A DNA stretch of 64,000 nucleotides from UBA6168 sp964573725 (GTDB lineage: Bacteria > Bacteroidota > Bacteroidia > Chitinophagales > Saprospiraceae), in assembly GCA_964573725.1 (NCBI GenBank), contig CAZNLJ010000013.1:57680-121679 (forward strand). Reading direction: 5' to 3'. This document shows positions 57,121 through 64,000 of this stretch, in pieces (position 1 is the first letter of the stretch; every line of letters begins with the position of its first letter). The notes beneath the pieces were generated by a model. The model made no database searches. It was not told the origin of the DNA and was given only the letters and a program-made list of their open reading frames with translations. Made by a program: the position numbers and the translations under genes.

Positions 57121-57151
57121 ACCCGGGGATCCGTTCCCCGGGTTTTTTTTT
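57121..57151 (+). terminator. Intrinsic terminator of the second ECF sigma gene
   Basis: ACCCGGGGA (57121-57129) pairs perfectly with TCCCCGGGT (57135-57143) around a 5-nt loop, followed by a run of T to 57151. It starts 34 nt after the sigma stop codon. Confidence 0.93.
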
Positions 57152-57268
57152 GCCGAACATTGTCTGCCGCTTCCTTGTTCCTTATCGCATTCAAGCCGTT
57201 CATCCTGTGGAATTGCCACCATCATCGGGTCGATGACAGGACAATCGGTGTATACTTGTCAAAGTGAT

Positions 57269-58192
57269 ATGCCATCGAAATCGTCTCGTCCACACGCCAA
57301 TTGGTTGGTTCCCTTTTCCTTCGCCATCATATATATCGTGTGGGGGTCAACCTACCTGGCAAACTGGTATGTCATCCAGGATGTGCCTCCCATGATAACC
57401 ACCGGTAGCCGCTACCTGATGGCCGGAATCGTGCTGGTCCTTCTCCAATCGCGGAACGGCCTTCCTGCAGTGTCGGGAAGACAATGGATGAATGCGATGG
57501 TAAGCGGGTTCATGCTCCTGTCGGTGGGTACCGGCTGCCTCGTTTGGGCTGTGCAATTCATACCCTCCAGCCTGCTGGCGCTCATGGTTGCCTTCCAGCC
57601 CTTGTTGGTCCTGGTCCTGATGTGGGCGTTTTATGGCAAGAAACCGTCCTTGATGGGCTTGCTGGGGACTGTACTTGGAATCTTCGGCATGTTTGTCCTG
57701 GTCTCCCAAGAACAATTGGTCACAGATGATATGGGAGGGCTGGGTATCGTCGCCGTCTTGGTCAGCCTGCTTTCCTGGGGCATTGCATCCGTGCGGATGA
57801 CCAAGCTGGATATGCCGAGTTCCGGCCTGCTCAGTGCCGGCATCCAGATGACTGTCGGGGGCGGTATACTGCTGTTGACTGCCTTGCCGTTCGGGGAATA
57901 CAAACAGCTGGACATAAACACAATTGCTTCCAGAAGCATGTGGTCCTGGATTTATCTGGTCGTGTTCGGCTCCGTGGTTGCCTTTTCCGCATTCAACTAC
58001 CTGCTCAGAGTGTCTACGCCTGAGAAAGTGGCTTCCGCCAGCTATATCAATCCCATCGTCGCCATGCTGCTGGGAGTGGGAATCAATCACGAACACATCA
58101 GCGGGCAGAGCATGCTGTCCGCGCTTTTCCTGGTGTCCGGTGTGTTCATCATCAATAAGAACTTTCGGAAGCGAACCCCGACGACGGGTTGA
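57269..58192 (+). CDS. EamA/DMT-family transporter
   Basis: A 307-aa inner-membrane protein with ten predicted helices formed by two EamA repeats (first: FAIIYIVWGSTYLANWYVIQ to LVLVSQEQLVT; second: GGLGIVAVLVSLLSWGIASV to LFLVSGVFIINKNF). GSRYLMAGIVLVLLQS and SYINPIVAMLLGVGINHE are typical segments. These transporters export amino acids or other small metabolites; the substrate is unknown. The start ATG 57269 lies after the sigma-gene terminator. Confidence 0.92.
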   Translation: MPSKSSRPHANWLVPFSFAIIYIVWGSTYLANWYVIQDVPPMITTGSRYLMAGIVLVLLQSRNGLPAVSGRQWMNAMVSGFMLLSVGTGCLVWAVQFIPSSLLALMVAFQPLLVLVLMWAFYGKKPSLMGLLGTVLGIFGMFVLVSQEQLVTDDMGGLGIVAVLVSLLSWGIASVRMTKLDMPSSGLLSAGIQMTVGGGILLLTALPFGEYKQLDINTIASRSMWSWIYLVVFGSVVAFSAFNYLLRVSTPEKVASASYINPIVAMLLGVGINHEHISGQSMLSALFLVSGVFIINKNFRKRTPTTG

Positions 58193-58473
58193 ACGGTGCC
58201 AGGTTTGCGCGCCTCATTTCGACGTAGCACGAGGTTGTCCCCCGAAGTACGGCGCCACCTGCCCAGTCAGCCGTCAATTCGCCCGGTTATCCTGCCGGCA
58301 TCCCAAGGCCCCGGTCTCCCACAATGAAGGATGTAAATGGTTGCTCGAGGCCGGATGCGGTCGGAAAACGAATTATTCCTAAATTCGCACCAACCATCGT
58401 CCGAATCTGGCTCGCACAGGACCCCGGCTTGGTAATGATTGATGTTCCAACCTACTAACTTATCAACTCTCAT

Positions 58474-59529
58474 ATGAAGACTATCAAAGGACCTGCCATA
58501 TTCCTGGCACAATTCATGGGCGAAAACGCACCGTTCGATTCCTTGGAGAACATCTGCCGCTGGGCGGCAAGCCTCGGTTATGTCGGGGTCCAAATCCCAA
58601 CCTGGGACCCTAGGTGTATCGATTTGAGAAAAGCCGCGGAAAGTAAAGCCTATTGCGACGACTTGAAGGGCCTCTTGTCGGATTGCGGTGTCCAAATCAC
58701 CGAATTGTCCACGCACCTTCAAGGGCAATTGGTCGCTGTACATCCTGCCTACGATATCGGCTTCGATGTCTTCGCGCCAGAAGCTGTACGCAATAATCCG
58801 AAAGCCCGCACGGAATGGGCGGTACAGCAGCTCAAATGGGCCGCATCCGCCAGCCGGAACCTCGGCATCGATGCGCATGCCACCTTCAGCGGGGCCTTGC
58901 TTTGGCATACGGTGTATCCTTGGCCGCAAAGACCCCAAGGATTGGTAGAGAGCGGATTCCGGGAATTGGCCAACCGTTGGCTGCCTATTCTTCATGCCTT
59001 TGAGGAGGCAGGTGTGGATTTGTGCTATGAAATCCATCCGGGAGAAGACCTGCATGATGGTGTCACCTTCGAAATGTTCCGGGAAGCTACCGGCAACCAC
59101 CCCCGTGTCAATATCCTGTACGATCCCAGTCATTTTGTCCTGCAGCAGCTGGACTACCTGGCTTACATCGATATTTATCACGAGTTCATCCGCATGTTCC
59201 ATGTGAAAGATGCCGAATTCAATCCGACCGGACGCAGCGGTGTGTATGGCGGGTACCAGGGCTGGGTGAACAGGCCCGGAAGGTTCCGGTCCCTGGGGGA
59301 CGGGCAAGTGGATTTCAAATCGGTTTTCAGTAAGCTGGCTCAATACGATTATAACGGATGGGCCGTGCTCGAGTGGGAATGCTGTATCAAGGATGCGGCC
59401 CAAGGAGCCGCAGAGGGAGCGCCTTTCATCCGTAACCATATTATCCAGGTGACGGAGAAAGCTTTTGACGATTTTGCCGGTGGTATGCCGGACGAAGCGG
59501 TCAATCGCAAAATTCTTGGTCTCGACTGA
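58474..59529 (+). CDS. TIM-barrel sugar phosphate isomerase/epimerase family protein
   Basis: A 351-aa protein of the AP endonuclease 2 superfamily, starting MKTIKGPAIFLAQFMGENAP. Metal-ligand type segments are DLCYEIHPGEDLHDG (E and H), NILYDPSHFVLQQLD (D and H), FHVKDAEF (H and D) and WAVLEWECCIKD (E). The length and these motifs resemble inosose dehydratases and xylose-isomerase-like epimerases. No sugar-catabolic partners are nearby, so the substrate is unknown. There is no signal peptide. Confidence 0.9.
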   Translation: MKTIKGPAIFLAQFMGENAPFDSLENICRWAASLGYVGVQIPTWDPRCIDLRKAAESKAYCDDLKGLLSDCGVQITELSTHLQGQLVAVHPAYDIGFDVFAPEAVRNNPKARTEWAVQQLKWAASASRNLGIDAHATFSGALLWHTVYPWPQRPQGLVESGFRELANRWLPILHAFEEAGVDLCYEIHPGEDLHDGVTFEMFREATGNHPRVNILYDPSHFVLQQLDYLAYIDIYHEFIRMFHVKDAEFNPTGRSGVYGGYQGWVNRPGRFRSLGDGQVDFKSVFSKLAQYDYNGWAVLEWECCIKDAAQGAAEGAPFIRNHIIQVTEKAFDDFAGGMPDEAVNRKILGLD

Positions 59530-59542
59530 CTTCATCCCGGTT

Positions 59543-59564
59543 CCGCGGTTTTGATAAACCGTGG
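59543..59564. repeat. Hairpin after the TIM-barrel gene
   Basis: CCGCGGTTT (59543-59551) pairs with AAACCGTGG (59556-59564), nine pairs with one wobble, with a TGAT loop, 14 nt after the stop codon. No T tract follows, so it may be an mRNA 3'-end stem rather than a classical terminator. Confidence 0.5.
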
Positions 59565-60432
59565 TCACTATGCGCTCATGGGGAAATCCGCCGGCTCCTG
59601 ACCTGCAGCGGTCGGTATCTCTGATGCTCCCGTGGCGGGGGCGTCCCGGCCGACTTCACGGTTTGTCGGGACGCCGTCGCCACCCCCTTGGCTCTTTCTG
59701 CGGTGGTCAGGTTGCCATACCGTTTGCAGGCGGCTGTCCCAGGTGTCGAAGACTGGATACGCGCTGCGTTGTAAGCCCTCCCATGATTCGTAGGCAGCCA
59801 CCGAGGCCCCTCGTCTGTCGGTACGAATTCCACCGCTAACCGCCGTAAGCTTCGTATGGCGGTCTCCTCCAAGCACTTTTTCCTGCCGGACCCGGATATT
59901 CTCGTTTTCCTACAGCTCACAAAAGGATGGCGTTTGGTTGAAAAGGCCAAACATATTTCTATTATTCATCACCACGTGAAATTTACTTTGGCTTCACAGA
60001 CACAAGTGCGGAAACGATTGGCCGGGGGCCTTCATGGGGTTTATCTCCAAGCTGTATTTTATTAAATTTGCTAAACAATCAATCGTTTTTTATAAATCCG
60101 ACAATAGAGTCAGTTTATTATTCACCATATTGTAATTTCATCGGACTCCCTTTCACAGGTATGAGTCCAACCTAACAAGATAATGACCAATCTTACGGAC
60201 GGGCGCAGCCGTTCCGCCATCCCTTTCCGCTGTAGTTGAGCATGCGGAAGCCCATCTATTGTTTCTAGATCCTGAAAATCCGCCTTGGGCGGCAATCCTT
60301 GTGTAAGCCTCCCATGGTCCGGCATAGGGGATGACCTTGTCCCGGCGGACGGGATACCATTTGTCAGGGTGGTCGACTGGCCCGATCGGCCTCAAGAATA
60401 TGCTTTTTGTTAAATCGTAAAAATCAACCGAC
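59565..60432. other. Gene-free interval upstream of the ammonium transporter
   Basis: About 870 nt without a supported gene. The first half is GC-rich and featureless. The second half contains a promoter match at 60040-60070, followed by about 360 nt that would be the 5' leader of the transporter mRNA. Confidence 0.55.
60040..60070 (+). promoter_or_regulatory. Bacteroidota-type promoter, probably for the ammonium transporter
   Basis: TTTA (60040-60043), then exactly 19 nt, then TAAATTTG (60063-60070). This matches TTTG-N19-TAnnTTTG with one mismatch in the -33 box. The predicted start near 60076 gives a leader of roughly 355 nt before the ATG at 60433. Confidence 0.55.
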
Positions 60433-61818
60433 ATGAAGAAAATCACCTCACGACAGTTCATTCCGTTTTTTCTACTAGGTGTCTTATCCTTAGCGGCAGT
60501 GTTCGCCCCATCCTTGCCTCCGTTCGACGGGGGGGAAGCTTACAACCCTGCGGATATAGCCTGGGTATTGGTTTGTACCGCGTTGGTATTCCTGATGACT
60601 CCCGGTCTCGCCTTTTTTTACGGAGGGATGGTCCATCGTAAGAACGTCATCTCCACCATGATAAAGAGCGTGGTGGCTGCCGGTATCGTGGGGGTCCTGT
60701 GGATTGTCGTCGGGTTCAGCCTTTGTTTCGGGGAAAGCATCGGCGGGTTCATCGGACACCCGGGCACTTTCTTCTTTTTCTCGGGAGTCTCTTCCGGCGC
60801 CCCATGGAGCCTTGCACCTACCATCCCCCTGTCCTTATTCGCCTTTTTTCAATTGATGTTCGCCATCATTACCCCAGGATTGGTCGTCGGGGCCGTTGCG
60901 GAACGGATTCGTTTCACTTCCTACATCTTGTTCATATGCCTGTTTGCCGTTCTGGTGTACGCACCTTTGGCGCACTGGACATGGCATCCGGAAGGGTTCC
61001 TTTTCAAGATGGGGGTACTCGATTTCGCAGGTGGGACTGTCGTTCACATTTCCGCCGGTTGTGCCGCATTGATGGGGGCGATTGTGCTTAAACGCCGGCT
61101 GGCACGTTCCGAGGATGTCCCGCCCGCAAATATTCCTTATGTATTGATTGGAACCGGACTACTCTGGTTCGGTTGGTTCGGCTTCAATGCGGGTTCCGCC
61201 CTGGGGGCAGGTCCGCTGGCTGTATCCGCACTGGCGACGACCAGCACCGCCGCCTCCGCGGCCGGCCTCTCCTGGATGTTCTTTGATGTGGTGAAGGGAA
61301 AGAAACCTTCGGTCGTCGGATTTTGTATCGGAGCGGTGGTCGGCCTGGTGGCCATTACACCTGGCGCAGGTTTCGTACCGATACCGCAAAGCATATTCAT
61401 CGGGGTCTTCTCCGCCATCGTGTCGAATGTCGCCGTATACTACAAATCCAAATCCAGCCTCGATGATACCTTGGATGTGTTTCCCTGTCATGGTGTCGGC
61501 GGCATGGTCGGTATGCTCCTGACCGGTGTTTTCGCCAGTACCGCCGTCAACGAGGCGGGAGCGGACGGACTCCTGTACGGGGGGGTGGATTTCTTTCTGA
61601 CCCAACTGAAAGGACTGGTTGCGGCCGCAGGCTACAGCACGGTGGTTTCTTACTTGATATTCAGGTTCATCAACTTCCTGCTCCCTATCCGGGTAACATC
61701 GGAAGAGGAGGAGCTAGGATTGGATGCCACTCAACACAATGAAAAGTATGTGCAGGGCACGTTGCTGGTCACCGAGCCGAATGGCAAGGTGAAAGAGGTT
61801 CCTGCGGAAGCATTCTGA
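60433..61818 (+). CDS. amtB: Ammonium transporter (Amt/MEP/Rh family)
   Basis: A 461-aa membrane protein with an N-terminal signal-like helix and eleven channel helices. The family core is visible as DIAWVLVCTALVFLMTPGLA, FFYGGMVHRKNVIS, DFAGGTVVHISAGCAALMGA (pore H205) and DVFPCHGVGGMVGMLLTG (pore H353). It conducts ammonia or ammonium across the inner membrane. The C-terminal tail (TSEEEELGLDATQHNEKYVQ) is the region that contacts PII proteins, but no glnK gene is next to it here. An outer-membrane barrel gene follows about 310 nt downstream. Confidence 0.96.
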   Translation: MKKITSRQFIPFFLLGVLSLAAVFAPSLPPFDGGEAYNPADIAWVLVCTALVFLMTPGLAFFYGGMVHRKNVISTMIKSVVAAGIVGVLWIVVGFSLCFGESIGGFIGHPGTFFFFSGVSSGAPWSLAPTIPLSLFAFFQLMFAIITPGLVVGAVAERIRFTSYILFICLFAVLVYAPLAHWTWHPEGFLFKMGVLDFAGGTVVHISAGCAALMGAIVLKRRLARSEDVPPANIPYVLIGTGLLWFGWFGFNAGSALGAGPLAVSALATTSTAASAAGLSWMFFDVVKGKKPSVVGFCIGAVVGLVAITPGAGFVPIPQSIFIGVFSAIVSNVAVYYKSKSSLDDTLDVFPCHGVGGMVGMLLTGVFASTAVNEAGADGLLYGGVDFFLTQLKGLVAAAGYSTVVSYLIFRFINFLLPIRVTSEEEELGLDATQHNEKYVQGTLLVTEPNGKVKEVPAEAF

Positions 61819-61836
61819 TAGATCCGAACCAAATGA

Positions 61837-61945
61837 AAAGAAAAGGCGCCCGTCGGCAAACGGACGCCCCCTTGAGAAAATCGGAACGGGTCCGAATCCC
61901 TCTCAATTCGACTTCAAAAGTAGCGATTTTTGGCAAGTTGCACAA
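61837..61945 (-). ncRNA. Candidate small RNA gene (promoter, hairpin, terminator)
   Basis: On the minus strand, TACTTTTG (plus coordinates 61915-61922) matches the -7 consensus exactly, and TTGT/CTTG lies 19-20 nt upstream (61942-61946). About 35 nt downstream a stem-loop forms from TTGAGA/TCTCAA with an inner TCGGA/TCCGA stem (61872-61906). A second stem GGCGTCCGT/ACGGGCGCC (61845-61868, one wobble) is followed by TTTTCTTTTC, a typical terminator. The predicted RNA is about 70 nt. There is no minus-strand gene nearby for the terminator to serve. Expression is inferred, not shown. Confidence 0.45.
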
Positions 61946-62132
61946 GCTGGCTGCTTTTCTGCGGATTTGGATACTGTTCTGCTTTTCTGCCTTTCCCTCC
62001 TTCCTCAGTTCCAGGCAATTCACAGGAACAGGACGGAGCAACCTTTCAGTAATGTATCCAATCATCCGCTAAAGGGTTGATATGTACCATTCGAGGTACA
62101 GGATACACCCTTTTGCACAAAAGCAGTCCGTC

Positions 62133-63245
62133 ATGCAATCATTCAGGCCTTGCCCCTTGCTGGCAGCAATTGGCATTCTCTTCCACACTGCAACCATCCT
62201 CTCCGCACAGGAAGGTGTGCCTCTCCCGGCGCCTGTCGTGGTGGCTCCCATCCTCCGGGAAAATCCTGTCGGACAACAAGAAAAGCCGCTGGACATACAC
62301 GGTTTCGTAGATGCGTATTACCAATACAACTTGAAGGATACGTATTTCCCCACCAGTTTCACACAAACGGACAAATCCATCACGCCCGGAATGGCAAATA
62401 TTGTCTTTTCCAAGGCTGGAACCTTCGGATTTGTCGCGGATATCGGAGTGGGGCCCAGGGCAGAGGCGGCCAACGGCTATGCGGGAACCAGCCTTGCAAT
62501 CATTAAGCAGTTGTATATCAGTTGGGCGGTAAATGAAGCGGTATCCCTGACCTTGGGAAACTTCAGTACCCATGTCGGTTATGAACTGATCGATGCGCCT
62601 GCAAATTTCCATTACAGTACATCTTACCTTTTTTCAAACGGTCCATTTTACCATACCGGACTGAAAGCTACGGTGAAGCTATCAAGTAGGCTTGCCCTCA
62701 TGGCAGGTATTTTCAATGATACCGATACCAAGATTGATGAAGTGAGCGGTAAACATGTCGGTGCCCAATTGGCATACGGAACGGACAGGCTGTCCATATA
62801 CCTCAATTACATAGGAGGAAAGCAGGATGACTCCAATCCGGCGGATGAGCAGTTTGCCAATCAGGTCGACTTGACGGCCAGTGCCCAAATCACGGAGGAT
62901 TTTTCCGTCGCCCTGAATGCATCGGTCAAGTCGGTAGGAGGAGCGGTTATGCCGACCCAATCCTGGTCGGGCCTGGCGCTGTACGCCAAGCATGCGATTG
63001 CTGATAAATTTGCAATCGGGGTCCGCGGCGAGCTGGTGGACGACCCTGACGGCATCATTACCGGAATCACAAATAACAGAATCTTATCGCTGACTTTATC
63101 CGGTAACGCCGATTTCGGACCGGTAACCCTGATTCCGGAGTTTCGAATGGATCAAGCGCAGGCGGATTTCTTGTCCGACGGGCGCGGAGATTTGGTGCGC
63201 GGAAAAGTACCCGCCCTGCTAATGGCCGTCGTGTACCGGTTCTGA
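62133..63245 (+). CDS. Outer-membrane beta-barrel porin-like protein
   Basis: A 370-aa protein from ATG 62133 (MQSFRPCPLLAAIGILFHTA), with a signal peptide ending near LSAQ. After a Pro-rich stretch come barrel strands: LDIHGFVDAYYQYNLKDTYF, GTFGFVADIGVGPRAEAANG, QLYISWAVNEAVSLTLGNFS, THVGYELIDAPANFHYSTSY, and a terminal strand ALLMAVVYRF ending in Phe, the outer-membrane targeting signal. It resembles the BBP2-like family of Bacteroidota that is often found beside Amt genes, suggesting uptake of nitrogen compounds (inference). An upstream in-frame ATG at 62082 is less likely. Confidence 0.88.
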   Translation: MQSFRPCPLLAAIGILFHTATILSAQEGVPLPAPVVVAPILRENPVGQQEKPLDIHGFVDAYYQYNLKDTYFPTSFTQTDKSITPGMANIVFSKAGTFGFVADIGVGPRAEAANGYAGTSLAIIKQLYISWAVNEAVSLTLGNFSTHVGYELIDAPANFHYSTSYLFSNGPFYHTGLKATVKLSSRLALMAGIFNDTDTKIDEVSGKHVGAQLAYGTDRLSIYLNYIGGKQDDSNPADEQFANQVDLTASAQITEDFSVALNASVKSVGGAVMPTQSWSGLALYAKHAIADKFAIGVRGELVDDPDGIITGITNNRILSLTLSGNADFGPVTLIPEFRMDQAQADFLSDGRGDLVRGKVPALLMAVVYRF

Positions 63246-63573
63246 CGGCCTGCGCGGTCTACGGAAGCGTATCCGATCCGGAGATGATAGGGTAAAGGTG
63301 CCGTCGGACACTTGTCAACGAATATCCTCCGGCTTCTTTCAAGCCGGATCCGTGCGAGGGTTGTAGGTATCAAAGTCCCGATGGATGATCGGGAGAAGAA
63401 TCTCCCCGCATGTCATCCCAGTCCCGATGTCCAGTCAACCGGCAAATGGAAATCGGAATGCTTCGGAGATGGAATTAACGGGTATTCAGACCAAACAATT
63501 CGCGTTTTGTCCGCGTTATCTAGGTATGACCTTCCTAACGGGGCAATTTTTTTTGAAGAATTTGTCATTCATG
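63246..63573. other. Gene-free interval before the rRNA promoters
   Basis: About 330 nt with no supported gene, leading into the AT-rich promoter region of the rRNA operon. Confidence 0.5.
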
Positions 63574-63604
63574 TTTGGTGGTTCATTACACTGTCTTATA
63601 TTTG
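63574..63604 (+). promoter_or_regulatory. rRNA operon promoter P1
   Basis: TTTG (63574-63577), exactly 19 nt, then TATATTTG (63597-63604): a perfect match to the Bacteroidota TTTG-N19-TAnnTTTG consensus. It lies 337 nt upstream of the 16S 5' end. Confidence 0.85.
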
Positions 63605-63680
63605 CGCCCGCTTTGAAAGCAAAGCGTTGGCAAACAGAACAGGAAGCAAGAAATAAAAATCATTTTTTTTCTTCTTTTTG

Positions 63681-63711
63681 TTTGGCAACATCAAATCTGA
63701 CTGTATCTTTG
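63681..63711 (+). promoter_or_regulatory. rRNA operon promoter P2
   Basis: TTTG (63681-63684), exactly 19 nt, then TATCTTTG (63704-63711): again a perfect consensus match. It is 107 nt downstream of P1 and about 230 nt upstream of 16S. A T-rich tract (63662-63679) precedes it and could act as an UP-like element. Confidence 0.87.
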
Positions 63712-63798
63712 CAGTCCACTTTTACTAGACGGTATTTTGGTTGAAGAGCCAAAAAATAGTTTTGTCCTTGACTACTGTGTTCAAGGTCGATCCAAAAA

Positions 63799-63809
63799 GT
63801 TCATTGACA
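63799..63809 (+). promoter_or_regulatory. boxA-like antitermination element in the rRNA leader
   Basis: GTTCATTGACA in the 16S leader resembles boxA (TGCTCTTTAACA-type) recognised by the NusB/NusE antitermination complex. Similar strings occur in rRNA leaders of other Bacteroidota. Confidence 0.5.
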
Positions 63810-63940
63810 AACAGGAAGAGAAAGGTAAGAAACGAGGCCCTTGAATTTGACAGATTAAGATTTGAGTTATCGAATCAGGAAGACCGAACTGTAGTCAAGA
63901 CAAGACCGGGTTGTTTTCGGACGACCGGGTCAAAGAATTT

Positions 63941-64000
<60 letters not shown>

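Noticed and set aside
57083..57268. N-terminal extension of the EamA transporter frame overlapping the sigma gene stop
   Set aside because: It would run through a strong intrinsic terminator (57121-57151), and the translated extension has no transporter character.
59565..60062. Short open frames upstream of amtB
   Set aside because: Translations are irregular, and overlapping frames on both strands are equally long, which is expected from GC-rich noncoding DNA.
61886..61906. T-arm-like GGGTCCGAATCCC suggesting a tRNA gene
   Set aside because: The stem has only three pairs, no acceptor, D or anticodon arm can be built around it, and there is no CCA end.
63312..63744. Two overlapping frames of about 115 codons just before the rRNA promoters
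   Set aside because: They run across both consensus rRNA promoters and show no family features.

Overview
The window comes from a member of the phylum Bacteroidota, most likely near the Saprospiria, although the class is an inference. Type IX secretion (T9SS) sorting tails, PorZ, Bacteroidota-specific families (DUF2851, DUF2911, DUF4294, DUF6089), near absence of Shine-Dalgarno sequences, and promoters of the TTTG-N19-TAnnTTTG type all support the phylum.

Layout. 1-7.9 kb: the distal half of the ribosomal-protein operon in canonical order (rplR end, rpsE, rpmD, rplO, secY, map, infA, rpmJ, rpsM, rpsK, rpsD, rpoA, rplQ), closed by a strong terminator. 8.9-16.2 kb: housekeeping and orphan genes (secreted unknown protein, panD, a flippase-like LPG-synthase membrane protein, an RfaE2-type nucleotidyltransferase, a DUF4294 protein, pterin-carbinolamine dehydratase, a lipoprotein dipeptidyl peptidase III). 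16.7-21.2 kb, minus strand: two T9SS-related genes, a PorG-like DUF6089 barrel and PorZ, separated by about 1.3 kb without genes. 21.4-27.5 kb: nadD diverging from fabH-efp-accB-accC (fatty-acid initiation plus EF-P), then DUF2851. 28.2-30.0 kb: a family 2 glycosyltransferase overlapping an ECF sigma factor. 30.3-47.6 kb: a surface and nutrient region with an internally duplicated 1,170-aa T9SS protein, a TonB-dependent receptor, a methyltransferase, an AIM6-like phosphodiesterase and a 2,702-aa T9SS protein containing two choice-of-anchor I domains and a phytase-like esterase domain. 47.8-59.5 kb: envelope and stress genes (glycosyltransferase, acyltransferase, HtrA protease), rpsT, an rRNA methyltransferase, a tandem DUF2911 protein, riboflavin synthase, an XRE regulator, a second ECF sigma factor, an EamA exporter and a TIM-barrel epimerase-like protein. 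60.4-63.2 kb: an ammonium transporter and an outer-membrane barrel. 63.6-64.0 kb: tandem promoters, a boxA-like leader and the first 60 nt of a 16S rRNA gene.

Most of the window is ordinary core genome. The parts most worth a second look are the 30-48 kb T9SS/TonB region, which may serve organic-phosphate scavenging (inference), and a compact minus-strand promoter, hairpin and terminator unit at about 61.84-61.95 kb that looks like a small RNA gene between amtB and its neighbouring porin. No CRISPR array, insertion sequence, prophage or complete tRNA gene was recognised.
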